This document shows positions 1 to 10,418 of a DNA stretch of 64,000 nucleotides, piece after piece (the first letter of the stretch is position 1; the number at the start of each line of letters is the position of its first letter). The stretch is from Skeletonema tropicum (lineage: Eukaryota > Bacillariophyta > Thalassiosirophyceae > Thalassiosirales > Thalassiosiraceae). The notes below the pieces were generated by a model. That model did not search any database and was not told where the DNA came from. It was given only the letters and a program-made list of their open reading frames with translations. The position numbers and the translations under genes were made by a program. The stretch lies in the NCBI GenBank assembly GCA_037178625.1, contig CM074128.1, forward strand, positions 4,340,001-4,404,000. Direction: 5' to 3'.

Positions 1-869
1 AATTTCAAAGGCGAAGATTGCGTCAATACTGCCTTGTTTAGGCGCAATACAGAGGCGACATCTATCCGCGTTCCAAAGCAACTTGAAGCGTTGGACGACC
101 CCAATGCAGAGAAAGACTTGCAAGCAGCACTTCAGCAAGGAATAGCCGTCAATCGGGAGAAGATGGAACGCTTCAATCGCGAAAAAATCAACCGGGTCGC
201 GGCTGTAAATAAGCAGCATGATGCAAAACCTAAGTACAACAAGCCTCACAACAATCCATATGCGACCAAGCCTTCCAATCCGTACGCAACGAAATCTGCT
301 AAACCGTTGAAAGAGTCGGCAAAGAGAAACTTACCAACACTTTCATCAGCAGTTGCTGCTAGAAAGCGTCCTTTTCAAGGCACGAACTCCACCAGCGGTG
401 CAGCCACCAACGATATCCTGCAGGCTCTCGACAGAGTCAAAGCTGATGGCTTCGTGCAAGGAAAAACAAAGTCCGATAGAATCAATGGCAAGATCAACGC
501 AAATGTGCCTAAAGGCTTTTCGTGTATGATTTGTTACAACTATCCAAAGGAGGTAAGATCATTTTGTACGCTGCTTATTGTTTCTAGTACTTAAATCTGC
601 TCTAATATCTCATCTTTTGCACGCTCCGTTGAACGATGTAGCCGGCATTGGCAGACTGTGGCCACTCTGCGTGCATTGGATGCTGGAGAAAGTGGCTAGA
701 GCGCAACAACTCATGTCCCAACTGCAGGAAAGAGACAACAATGAAGAACTTGGCGAAGATGGTGTTCGAAAAGGAGGCAGGGTCCGGCGCCCCAACACTG
801 ACTCAGATCTGCGAAGATAGTAGCGACGACGATGACGACGAAGAAGAACTTGAGATTATTGCTGGTTGA
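1..869 (+). CDS. RING-finger protein, 5' partial, two exons visible
   Basis: The frame is open to the left window edge, so the N-terminus is missing. A codon-phase-0 intron is read at 553..641: the donor follows Pro-Lys-Glu at GTAAGATC and the acceptor precedes Pro-Ala-Leu-Ala. Splicing restores a complete C3HC4 RING: CMIC, then DC-GH-SAC-IGC, then CPNC. The RING sits near the C-terminus and is followed by an acidic Asp/Glu tail. The region before it is basic, rich in Lys, Asn and Pro, with a repeated Asn-Pro-Tyr-Ala-Thr motif and probably disordered. RING domains usually recruit E2 enzymes, so an E3 ubiquitin ligase is inferred; the substrate is unknown. The gene is convergent with the TPR gene, with 32 bp between the stop codons. 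Without the splice the domain would be split, which supports the intron. Confidence 0.85.
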
Positions 870-901
870 ATTGATGCTTGTACCTATGTCTCATGATTTA
901 G

Positions 902-2116
902 CTAATAAATAACCCACATGGCTATCAGGAAAGCAATTACTGCACCTATTTCCATGAACGTCTTCTGAAATATCCACACAAACAAGCTGCGCATATATTC
1001 TGTCTCAGACAAGTGTGTTTCACTGTCACTTACCGAAGATTCTTCATCCATTCTCTCAATTGCTGCTGCTCCTTCGGAAGTGGTAGTTGCTTTCTTCACC
1101 CAACGGCACACTTCCTTGGATATTTTTCTATCGAGTGACTTGTTGTGGGCATCTTTAGCCTTGATCTCTGATATCAACTTCAGCGCATCCTTATCATGTG
1201 GATTCTGTGATATTATTTTCTTCGCATCCACCATAGCATTACGTAGCATGTTGCGACCTATAAATGATCGAGAACGGATCAGCCGTGCCTTCCCTATCAG
1301 CGAATCCAATAATAATGGAACATCCGGCGATGCCTTGCTTTTCTTCAAATACTCACAAAGTGTTATTGTAATAGAGCATGCTAAAACTGCAGAACTACGG
1401 TATTTTTCCTGACGAGTTGCACGCTTGCTTTGCCCAGCACATCCGACATTACCGCTCGTGGGATCTATTTCTGCCAGCTTCACAAGGCAGCGGGATAAAT
1501 TCAGCAGGCAGCGAGGTTGCATGTATGCGTCATCTTTGAAACAAATCGAACAGAGAATGTCTTTCTGTGGTATTGTTGCTTCCTCCTCTTCTCCTTCCTG
1601 AGATATAAATGTAACATCGTATTGATCCGTATCAATGCAATCTACATCAGCAATTACCGCATCTCCATTTCTTCGAGCGATGCAACTTCCACCGATGCTA
1701 ACATTCGATTTTGATGCAATGAAATTTAGAGCAGCCTCGTAGTACGCAGTTGCACAAGTGTAGTCATTTAGCCGCAACAATTGATCTCCACGACTTTTGT
1801 ACAGTTCCACTTTTTCTGCGGTGGACAAGCTCTCTGAATCTGCAATAATTTCACTGTCTTCAAATGGGAGTAATTCCATTAGATCGTCAATTGACGATTC
1901 ACATTCTTCTACAGATCTACCGACGCTATTAAATAGAGGCGCGACTATGAAGTTACCAACACGGCCAAGAGGGACCGGAGCGAGGTCGTCTCTGACGAGA
2001 GAAACAGATTTTTCCCCACTACTGATGGTGGCGATGATGGCCCTACATGTGAATGGATGCTTTTTTCCAGCACTGCCACGTATTCTAACTGTAGACCCCA
2101 CAGCATGCGTCATCAT
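902..2116 (-). CDS. TPR-repeat protein with C-terminal membrane anchor
   Basis: A single 404-residue ORF starts at tandem ATGs. TPR-like helix pairs are visible at about residues 102-135 (GDQLLRLNDYTCATAYYEAAL) and near residues 280-320 (SFIGRNMLRNAMVDAKK followed by NPHDKDALKLI), with weaker ones between. The last ~20 residues are hydrophobic (IGAVIAFLIAMWVIY), directly before the stop, which suggests a tail-anchored protein with the TPR domain in the cytosol. The N-terminus may be a small beta domain (GSTVRIRG). I do not recognise the family. A co-chaperone or membrane-docking role would be typical of tail-anchored TPR proteins but is only inference. Its upstream region is only 253 bp long before the target duplication of an LTR element, so the insertion may affect its promoter. 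Confidence 0.75.
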   Translation of the reverse strand: MMTHAVGSTVRIRGSAGKKHPFTCRAIIATISSGEKSVSLVRDDLAPVPLGRVGNFIVAPLFNSVGRSVEECESSIDDLMELLPFEDSEIIADSESLSTAEKVELYKSRGDQLLRLNDYTCATAYYEAALNFIASKSNVSIGGSCIARRNGDAVIADVDCIDTDQYDVTFISQEGEEEEATIPQKDILCSICFKDDAYMQPRCLLNLSRCLVKLAEIDPTSGNVGCAGQSKRATRQEKYRSSAVLACSITITLCEYLKKSKASPDVPLLLDSLIGKARLIRSRSFIGRNMLRNAMVDAKKIISQNPHDKDALKLISEIKAKDAHNKSLDRKISKEVCRWVKKATTTSEGAAAIERMDEESSVSDSETHLSETEYMRSLFVWIFQKTFMEIGAVIAFLIAMWVIY

Positions 2117-2373
2117 GCCTTCTATTGTTGACCGGCTGTGCTCTGTGCTTTATTGCACTTCGCTACAATATTGTACACAAAAGAAGAGTTATAACACTTC
2201 TGGCATTTTTTGGTTATTACTCCGAGTATTGTTTTTAGCCGGCTCGCTCCTTGCTCGCCTTATTGCCCTTCGACCTGGGATTCCTTCAGTCATGAGACTT
2301 CGTCTTCATCATCTCCCATACATGGGTATTATGTGGATCTATCTCTTGTCCATCTGCGTGCTTCCATCCTGCT

Positions 2374-2778
2374 AGAAAAGTTCGCCCGTGACTTGGTCGG
2401 AAAGTCAGACCGTGGCCTTTCTCGTGTAGGATGTAAGGGTTCATACTCACATTGCATTCCGCAAGAGATGCGCAATGGTTAGCGTTGAGTTAGACTGAAT
2501 ACTGGTTTACTGTGTACTTTGAGCCTTGTACGCAGCTATAATCTGTTGTAACGTTTAACGAATATAACAAAAAGACGGCTTGTCACTACACGAGTGACAA
2601 GTACGCGCCTTCGGGATATCGGTTGTGCTTAGAATAGATAGTTAGCTGTGCTATTTCTGTAGGTTAGGTACACATTTCGGGGGTTAGCTGCAGACAATCT
2701 AGTGTGACGTTTGGCAGCAGGATTTACGACAGATGTTACCGTGAGAGGATGTACAATCTCCACGGGCGATGTTTTGTA
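2374..2778 (+). repeat. 5' LTR of element 1
   Basis: 405 bp, matching 6641..7045 at an offset of 4267 with no difference seen. It holds a perfect 9-bp hairpin (CTTGTCACT, 5-base loop, AGTGACAAG) at 2579..2601, which could be part of the RNA 3'-end or packaging signal. Directly after it comes GTTTATCA, a candidate primer-binding site shared with element 2. Confidence 0.9.
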
Positions 2779-2811
2779 GTTTATCATGATCCATAGTTCA
2801 TAGCTGTTTGT

Positions 2812-5800
2812 CAGGGGACGGAAGGGCTATGTTGGTTAGTAATGCTTCTGCTGAAGCAGTGAATCGTCAGTGAAGGTGTTGAGAACAATAGTGTCCTAGA
2901 AATGTTGGGAACATCTTCGACGTATGTGTGCGCCAAGGGTGCAATAGTGGCGGTAGAATCTGCCAATCCATCAGTCCGTTGTGGGAACTTAGATCGTATC
3001 CTCTAGGCTCAGGGTCTTTTGCAGTAGTGACTGTGAGTAGTTTGGCAAGCTTTCACTAGCAAGGGACCGCAACCAGACACACAAGACACACGTGTGGGCG
3101 TGGTTTTCACTAAGAGCTGCAATCAGGGTAGGGGAGAACATGAGCTCCTTTTCCTTCATCTTGCCATGAGAAACAATTCCAGCATGTTGGAAGGTAAATA
3201 CGATGAACGAGGACCACAAGGACGAGCATGTCGGAAGCCTATGAGTGTTAGATTCCAAGTGACATGTGATAATGATCTGGTTAGGCTTACTAGTGGGTGC
3301 ACTGGAGCTGTGAGCAACCAATGCTCAGCCGTGAGATTTGTGATGGTTTAGTCTGGTGAGGGATAAATATCTAGATTTGACATCCAGCCAGGTGGTAGTG
3401 GTACAGTGGATGGACAAGACGTCATCCTGCCGGCCACCAAGTGGTAAAGAAGAACATGGATAAATCTGGGAGGAGAGATTTGACATCCAGCCAGGCGAGG
3501 ACAAGTGAAGTGCTGCGAGTCGTTGCAGCGAGAAGAATTGATTAGAGTTCAGTTGGTGGAGGTTGATACGATGAGTGTCGACGAGTTTCATCAAGATTTA
3601 TATCAGTTCTTAGTGGAGTGGTTCCACGAAGTCTTCCGAGATCTAGTGAAGTGTGAGATAGATTCGTTTGAGGAGGATTATTCTTAACCACATCTCTCAG
3701 CGAGGGGACAAGTGTGAGGGAATGATTAGCTCGTTGTGATGACGCATATCATGATGGCTAATTCGTGCTCTAGCGCCTGCGCTGAGGTGATGGTGGTGAA
3801 GAAAGGGGACAGGAAGAGCCCTTGTCAAGGATTCTAGTTTATGGCCTAGTATGGCAAAGCCGTAATTGAATCAGAAACAGTAGTCAGCAGGAGGCGTCCA
3901 AGAAGGAATAATATGCATGAGCTTTGTGAAGCCAAGTACGATGTGTGATGCGCGTATGATGATCCTCATTGTGAAATCAAGTACGATGGGTGATTTGCGT
4001 ATGATGATCCTCATTGTGAAGCCAAGTACAACGGTTGATGTGTGTATATCTTTCTCCTTTATGCTGATGAATTAGACCAGAGTACACCGATCAGATGGGA
4101 TGGTAAGGTACTTGGTAAAGAAGTCGGAACGAACCGGAACAGGAGTAGTGATACCTGTAGGCTGGATTGACAGAGTAGAAGTGTCATTCATTCGTTGAGC
4201 TGAAGAAGTTGCCGAGGAGGATAGTATGTGTGGCAATTGGCATACCGCACATGATACAAGTCTTCGAGGGTTTGTACTTGAGCGATCTGACATTCTTATT
4301 GAGAGCAACGAGCGTTGCGTGAAATCGAGATTAGGTAGGCCTGAAATACTCCAAGTGTTCGTCGTGCCGAAGATAGTAGGCGGTGATAAAGTGACGAACG
4401 GAGGTGACCTCGGAGCATGAGCAGAGAGGAGTTTGGCACCTGATTGATAGTGTGATGAGACGTCGATAAGTTGCTGTGTTGCGTTTTACATGGCGGTGAT
4501 AGAATGACTTGAGACGATACATCATTATTTCCAAGAGACGTTCCTGTTAGTGGTTAGACAGGGGACATGATTGGAAGAGCGGTCCTTATATTTGAACAAG
4601 CTGAATCGAAGTGTTGTGAGGAATAACTAGTACTTCGATGCAGAGGGGACAAGTCGAGATGAGAGATACTTCCGCGAGGGGACAAGACAGATTGATGCTG
4701 TGTAGTTCACTTAGGAAGAGTCCTTATGTTTGAATGTGCTGAATCGAAGTGTGGGTGTAAAAAACAACTACTTCAATTCAGAGGGGACAGATTTCAGGAT
4801 GGATGAGCAAGTGTTCAATGAGATGGTGCAGATCTGGAATGCAAGGCTGTTCGGGTGATGGTAATCATGGCATCCAAGATGGCGGTCCTCACGAGGTCAT
4901 GGTACTAATGACCGCTGGGAGGATTGCTTACATCGATTGAAGTTGCGGTTGTAGATAGTGTTTCTAGCAGCGCGAGAAATCGAAGTGGGATGTTATTCTG
5001 CCGCTACCAAAGATAGTTTGTAAGGGAACTGCGTGAAGCCACAGGAGAACTGCTTTGATGTCTGGAATGAAATAGAAGTGAAGATGCAGTAGTCACGACA
5101 GTTGTGTGTTGGGACGAAGGTTACATCGAAAATCAGTCAGTCAGGATGACAGTGATTGAGTCTAGTATTTGTTGGCTCTGAAGTTGTGCTGTTGTGATTG
5201 GCGTTGCGATACAGAAGATACATGGGTGAGAAATGGGTCTTGTGTCGAACAACTGTGTGTTGATTGAGTCTGGCTGTGTTAGCGTGCATGACGGTAATTA
5301 AAGTGACTCGGGATCGACTGCAGACAAAGTCTGATGGGATCGTTGCCGCAATGATAGGAGTGGACAACCTAAGTAGGATTGCAAGGCGGCGAGACATATC
5401 AGCAAGATTCTGAAACCAAAGAATTGATAACAAATATGCTTGAGGCGCGAAAAGATTAGTGGTTGATTAAGCTATGGTTTTATGTGAAGTGCATCGCAGC
5501 AGATGGGCTGAAGTGGCACGAGCGGAAAGCTTTGGCACATATCGACGCTGGACATCTTAGACAGAGTGCAGAGTCTAGTGGACGTTCAAGGAATGGACGT
5601 ACGGGACAGAGTACAGTGCTGTCGTGGTCTGCCGATGTATTTGATGAGATCAAGACTTGGTGCGATATAACAACATGGTTTGGCTTGGGTCTTTGGGTCA
5701 GGGTACGTGAGGCTTTAACCTTTAGGTTCAGCGGGCAGAGGCTCGTTTGAGGGGACGTTTAGCTAAATGATGGAAGAGTTTCATCATATGACTCATTGAA

Positions 5801-6639
5801 CAGCGTGAACTGTGGGGAGAGCCTAAGGAGGTGAATGGACAGAGGATACTTACACTGTTGCTCCAGCGGATAAGACTGAAAGTGTTGCTGCGTTTGAGTG
5901 TTCGCAGGACAGTTGCTCTGAAGTTAATCCAATGGAAATGCATCGGCATTGTGTCACGAGCGATAGGTTGGTAGCTTGCTCTATCTCTGTTTAGATTCTC
6001 TCTGAGGGGTTATTTATCCACCGATGGTGACAGAAGAAAACGAATCTGTGACGGTTCGTATGTGCGATCGGGATGATTGGCATGAACAGCAGTTTATTGA
6101 AGTAGGCGAGTATCGATGCACCTATGGTTCGAATTGTGAGTATATCTCGACGATTTGGGACGTGAGTGTTGACAGAAAGATGTGGCTTCTAGCACATTTA
6201 TTGCTACTTTGAGGGGACTTCTGGCTTAGTCCTTGGAACTACTGTAACCGGATGTTTGGCAGGTCCGGGTGAAATATAGCAACTTGTGCTGTAAAGCTTC
6301 GTGCTCGTACGGCAAGTTGTTTGGTGATGCGATAGATGCATAGACTTGCTCTGCGAGATAATGCATTAGACTTGAACGCAAGTTCGAGCTGATTGTGACT
6401 TTAGCTACGACGGTATCTGGGATACTAGGTCGGATAGCTGAGTTGAAAACCTTTTGAAAGTTGTCGTCGAGAAATGAGAATGATAGTCTGCAAAGATATC
6501 GTGGTATTTCAGGAGTGATGCAACGAGTATGAGGTATGTTCTGGTTGCGCAAGCGATTACAAATTTGGAAAGATTCGGTGACTTATGTATCGAGGCAGTA
6601 TTGAGTTGATTGGGCAATCGACGTCAATCCTGAGGGGAC
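2812..6639 (+). repeat. Dispersed AGGGGAC motif array inside element 1
   Basis: The 7-mer AGGGGAC occurs about ten times on the plus strand: near 2813, 3703, 3804, 4560, 4644, 4677, 4782, 5750, 6212 and 6633. Most copies are extended to GAGGGGAC, and three in the 3' third read TGAGGGGAC. The last copy is the polypurine tract next to the 3' LTR. Random expectation for a given 7-mer in this length is well below one. Other local duplications lie between them: a three-copy unit at about 3925-4030 (TATGATGATCCTCATTGTGAA core), a pair at 3376 and 3478 (GATTTGACATCCAGCCAGG), and a pair at about 4588 and 4722 (GCTGAATCGAAGTGT). Confidence 0.8.
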
Positions 6640-6640
6640 T

Positions 6641-7045
6641 AGAAAAGTTCGCCCGTGACTTGGTCGGAAAGTCAGACCGTGGCCTTTCTCGTGTAGGATG
6701 TAAGGGTTCATACTCACATTGCATTCCGCAAGAGATGCGCAATGGTTAGCGTTGAGTTAGACTGAATACTGGTTTACTGTGTACTTTGAGCCTTGTACGC
6801 AGCTATAATCTGTTGTAACGTTTAACGAATATAACAAAAAGACGGCTTGTCACTACACGAGTGACAAGTACGCGCCTTCGGGATATCGGTTGTGCTTAGA
6901 ATAGATAGTTAGCTGTGCTATTTCTGTAGGTTAGGTACACATTTCGGGGGTTAGCTGCAGACAATCTAGTGTGACGTTTGGCAGCAGGATTTACGACAGA
7001 TGTTACCGTGAGAGGATGTACAATCTCCACGGGCGATGTTTTGTA
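6641..7045 (+). repeat. 3' LTR of element 1
   Basis: Second copy of the 405-bp LTR. It is preceded by GAGGGGAC (6632..6639), the presumed polypurine tract. It is followed by CTGCT, the right-hand target duplication. Confidence 0.9.
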
Positions 7046-7071
7046 CTGCTGCCCGCTGTGCATTGTTGAAT

Positions 7072-7435
7072 CACGGGAACCTGGGGTTGACAGTGGCTGC
7101 TTTTTGTTAGCAGCCGATTTGTCGAGAGCTTGCCAGGAGTTTCAAGTCGTGGTTCTAAAAAATCTAGCGTTGAGGTGCGTTGAGGTTGATTTCTGATGGC
7201 CTGTTCCGTCAAAAACTTGCGCCAACGTGCAAACTTGCTGCCACCGCCACGAGTGACATGCTGCTTGGCGGCGCACCGTGTCAGATGGCCGATCCGTGGC
7301 GTCGGCGGCAAGTTTTTGACGGAACAGGCCATCCTCAACGCACCTCAACGCTAGATTTTGTAAAACACGACTTGAAACTCCTGGCAAGCTCTTGACAAAT
7401 CTCTCAGCAAGACGTGTCAACCCCAGGTTCCCGTG
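7072..7435. mobile_element. Fold-back (long inverted repeat) element
   Basis: About 364 bp. The ends are complementary (CACGGGAACCTGGGGTTGAC at 7072 and its reverse complement ending at 7435). Complementarity continues, with gaps, over arms of about 150 bp around a central loop of about 60-70 bp. A 7-bp direct repeat GTTGAAT flanks it (7065..7071 and 7436..7442). The direct repeat can be extended into CACGGGAACC on the right, so the exact boundary is ambiguous. No coding capacity. It lies right beside the LTR element and downstream of the DNA methyltransferase gene. Confidence 0.75.
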
Positions 7436-7529
7436 GTTGAATCACGGGAACCGTGGCTGAATGCGAATGCAGTTAACAACTTTCTCTAATATATGACACT
7501 CAACTATCTTTATAGTATTCATACAGTAT

Positions 7530-9146
7530 TCATGGCGATGGTGGTTCATGCAGACCAAGTCTAAAGCTCTCCTTGACAGCATTTGCGATAGCAGTAGCGA
7601 AACAAACTGGGATTGCGCTTCCTATCTGGTCCGATTTTACCCCTTGACTCCCTTCAAAGACGTAATTATCTGGAAAAGACATTAATCTTGCACGCTCCAA
7701 TAAAGTTGCATTTCGTTTTCGGTTGTAATGGACCAATTGATTATTCTTCCGAACCGTCTTCGATGGAAGGTGCGGGATCAACTCTACATCAGGATCGTGC
7801 TTCTCCTTTTTATCATTAGTGTAATGCCCACAGACTAAGCTTCCGTTGTTAAGCCACACTTTTCCATCTTTGGTTGGTTCGATGCATTCCAAATCACCAA
7901 GAACGTCCCTTACTGTTACTACATCCTGGAGGTGCGGTTCTCTTCCGTGAGTAGGAGGCGGCGGCGATGGCAGAACGAAACCCTTCTTGCTTGCGAATAC
8001 GATCACACGCTCTCGGTCTTGTGGGTCGCCATAACTTTTAGCATTCAATTTCTTGCATAGCCGAACTTGATATTCTTGAGAGAGAAGTCCACCGATGAAC
8101 TCCTGAAGATACGACTTCTTCGTTCTCTCCGCAACAGAAACTTGTTTGTCATCTAAAATGCCTGGAACGTTTTCCATTGTTACATGTGAAGGCTGGAGAA
8201 GTCTGACAAGTTCGACGCATGAACGCGTACATTCATTGTTTTGGATGTCTTTGCAGCCACCTGAAGTATTGACTCGACTGAATCCTTGACATGGAGGGCT
8301 CATGTGAAGCCAATCAAGAAGTGGCGCAAAAAGGTTGACTTCGCCTCGACGATACTTCTCGATGAAATCTCTTATGTCCTCCTGGAAAACAGTCGACTCT
8401 GGAAAGTTAGATCTCAGAGTCTCACAAGCTGTCTCATCCATGTCAACCTTGTATGATGTGTCAGAGAAAAAACCTGCTTCCCTGATTCCAACTGACATAC
8501 CGCCACCGCCAGCAAAGCAATCGCAAACACGAGGCTGCTGGTGCTGGTTGTTCAAAGATGAAGATAGTTGCTTGCCTTTTTTGACGTAATACGATACTAT
8601 ATCCCCATCTTCCTCATAACGCAGAGACAAATGCCGATTATCCAAGTGCATGTGAAACGGGATATCCTTTTCCATTCGCTCAGAGAGATCTTTCAGTTTG
8701 ATGTAAGCATCCTGTCGGCAAGCTAGCCGTGCTTCTTGACATGCACCCACCCAGTATAATTCAAGCTTCTCAGCTTCTTCCTGCCCAATAAATGTCTTCT
8801 CAAGTTTCATGAAAGCATGTGCCTTGACTACATGAACTGCATTCTGCAGATCAATATGCTCAATAAGAAATGCCCAACCATCAAATTCAGGACGATGAGA
8901 AAGCCAAACGTCACCCTTCAAGAATAAGACGTCGCGGCTGTTGCGATGCCAGTCAGCGGTATGTTTGTTTTTAGGAAACGTTTCACGATCCATCTTTCTT
9001 TTCTTGGTAACATTCCTTTCCACAAGGAATCCTTGCTGTGTCAGTGTAGTACCAACTGACTTTCGCCTCGATTCCTTATGCTCACCCTGTTCTTTGTCGT
9101 AGTAAAAAGACAATTTCTCCATCTGAGGTGCAGGAGAAGCATGCAT
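7530..9146 (-). CDS. C-5 cytosine DNA methyltransferase
   Basis: 538 residues transferring a methyl group from S-adenosylmethionine to cytosine C5. The conserved motifs are in order: motif I CDCFAGGGGMSVGIREAGF near residue 205; motif IV SPPCQGFSR near 280, with the catalytic Cys in PCQ; motif VI ENVPGIL near 322; motif VIII QDRERV; and motif X GSAIPVCFATAIANAV close to the C-terminus. The ~200-residue N-terminal part (GDVWLSHRPEFDGWAF and onward) is not a domain I can name. It shows no clear chromodomain or BAH. The frame stays open for 13 codons upstream of the ATG before a stop, so a small upstream exon is possible. The gene is transcribed toward the two transposable elements at 2.4-7.4 kb. 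Diatoms encode several divergent methyltransferases; I cannot assign the subfamily from sequence alone. Confidence 0.9.
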   Translation of the reverse strand: MHASPAPQMEKLSFYYDKEQGEHKESRRKSVGTTLTQQGFLVERNVTKKRKMDRETFPKNKHTADWHRNSRDVLFLKGDVWLSHRPEFDGWAFLIEHIDLQNAVHVVKAHAFMKLEKTFIGQEEAEKLELYWVGACQEARLACRQDAYIKLKDLSERMEKDIPFHMHLDNRHLSLRYEEDGDIVSYYVKKGKQLSSSLNNQHQQPRVCDCFAGGGGMSVGIREAGFFSDTSYKVDMDETACETLRSNFPESTVFQEDIRDFIEKYRRGEVNLFAPLLDWLHMSPPCQGFSRVNTSGGCKDIQNNECTRSCVELVRLLQPSHVTMENVPGILDDKQVSVAERTKKSYLQEFIGGLLSQEYQVRLCKKLNAKSYGDPQDRERVIVFASKKGFVLPSPPPPTHGREPHLQDVVTVRDVLGDLECIEPTKDGKVWLNNGSLVCGHYTNDKKEKHDPDVELIPHLPSKTVRKNNQLVHYNRKRNATLLERARLMSFPDNYVFEGSQGVKSDQIGSAIPVCFATAIANAVKESFRLGLHEPPSP

Positions 9147-9277
9147 CCCAGCCGAAGCCGTGTCATCTTCGTCACCTATTGCGCTTCATTGATTTTGTGG
9201 ATGTTGACGATTGATGCAGCACATTTCCACTAACTTGCCTCATTGCTCCGTTTGGTTGAGGCTTCTGTGTCAATTCA

Positions 9278-10059
9278 TTATTGCTGGGGCTTTGCTTGGT
9301 TCATTTCCTCCTCCTGTTGTTTAAGAGCTCGCAATCGCTTAGCTCGCTGTTTAGTTCTCTTCGATCTTTGCCTTCTGTTCAGCACTTAACGGGGGAGGTT
9401 TCTTCGGCGTTGTGCTGTCACTTGACACCATTGTAGATTGCAATTGTTGTGGTCTACTTGACTGATTTGTTTTGGGGTTAATATTGACATAATTGCTTGA
9501 GCGTGATGGTGCCGCCGATGGTAGTAGGTAGAGGTGCCAAGTTATCTTCGGTTGTATTGCTCAATACTTCCTGCGTTAAATACGAAGAGCTTCCTTCGCT
9601 ACTGCTCGATTCTTTTACACTGTCATGATGATGTTGAAGTATTTCATCCAAATTTATTTCAGCCATGTCTTGCGTCAGGACTCCCCTGTTGGATGTTTCA
9701 ACTTCATTCGCGCTATGTTTGTTGGCAGCCTCAAGGAACGACAGGATATCATGTTTTTCGGAATTATTCCCTAGGCCACCGTTACCGTTTTGTGGAGCCA
9801 ATGGCTGCTTCTCAGACTTGATATTATTGTAGTTTTGACCTACATCCCTAGTTCTTTCCACATCATCATGCTGCGATCTTGCCGCCGCGATGATCTTGGA
9901 AAAATCAGAGACGCGATTTTTCTTATTCTTTTGCTTCCGTGCCGACGCCGACAGTTTCCCCGATTTTTTCGAAGAGGCTGCCGGGCGGATTCTGTTGGAA
10001 GGTTGGTTCTCATTCATCAGCGGCGATCGTATCAAGCTGGGCTTCATTATCAACATCAT
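9278..10059 (-). pseudogene. Frame-disrupted gene for a Lys/Ser-rich nuclear-type protein
   Basis: An ATG-started ORF of 193 codons (10059 to 9478) ends with ITLKQLCQY and a stop. Skipping one T at about 9480 continues coding-like sequence (NPKTNQSSRPQQLQSTM, then a Pro-rich stretch and AEQKAKIEEN). Skipping a second T at about 9353 continues it again as KQRAKRLRALKQQEEE, ending at TAA 9278..9280. The Lys/Arg-rich helix with pattern QKAKIEENKQRAKRLRAL is complete only if both extra bases are ignored. The N-terminal part is basic and low-complexity (KKSGKLSASARKQKNKKNR), suggesting nuclear localisation. I do not recognise the family. Either a recently broken gene or two base-calling insertions. 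It is divergent from the exchanger gene, with about 360 bp between. Confidence 0.5.
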
Positions 10060-10418
10060 TGAAAGCAGACGTCAGATAGATATAAGCAGACGTCGTTGTC
10101 GTTTTGTTGACTAAACTGTGGAACAAAAAATAACGGAAAGTAACGGAAGTTTTTGAAAATCATTCCGCCGCGCCGGAAAGAATAATTTTTACTTTAAATC
10201 ACACAGTCAAAACCGTATTGATTCCATCGGCACAATGTCACGTAGAAAAAAGAAAGAAGAAAGGTGGCCTTTTCAACGCAGCTTCAGTGTTTTTCAATGC
10301 CATCGAAATGCGAATACGACTCTGCATCTGCAGCGTACAATAGAAAAAATTCTGAACGCCAATTCAATGCCTGATGGAACTGTAGAAAGTTCATCCACTC
10401 TAGCATTTCTCGTTGACA

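Larger units (their letters stand above)
2374..7045 (+). mobile_element. Non-autonomous LTR retroelement 1 (LARD-like), complete
   Basis: The 4672-bp element has two 405-bp LTRs (2374..2778 and 6641..7045) that I read as identical base for base. They are flanked by a 5-bp target duplication CTGCT (2369..2373 and 7046..7050). Identical LTRs and an intact duplication indicate a recent insertion. A polypurine tract GAGGGGAC immediately precedes the 3' LTR, which sets the orientation as plus. The LTR ends are not TG...CA; depending on one base they read TA...TA or AG...TA. The interior is purine-rich on the plus strand. No ORF is longer than about 110 codons and I see no gag, protease, reverse transcriptase, integrase or RNase H motif. 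It must therefore use enzymes of another element, or it is a decayed copy, although identical LTRs argue against long decay. Confidence 0.88.

Noticed and set aside
1797..2375. 192-codon plus-strand ORF opposite the TPR gene
   Set aside because: It is the shadow of the TPR coding strand and runs into spacer; residue composition is not protein-like.
2374..7045. Hidden reverse transcriptase or integrase in element 1
   Set aside because: Sense-strand ORFs are short and I saw no YxDD, HHCC or DDE-type pattern in the translated frames.
9147..9480. Reading the disrupted gene at 9278-10059 as the first exon of the DNA methyltransferase
   Set aside because: Its reconstructed frame ends in a stop at 9278 and no donor/acceptor pair that keeps both frames was found.
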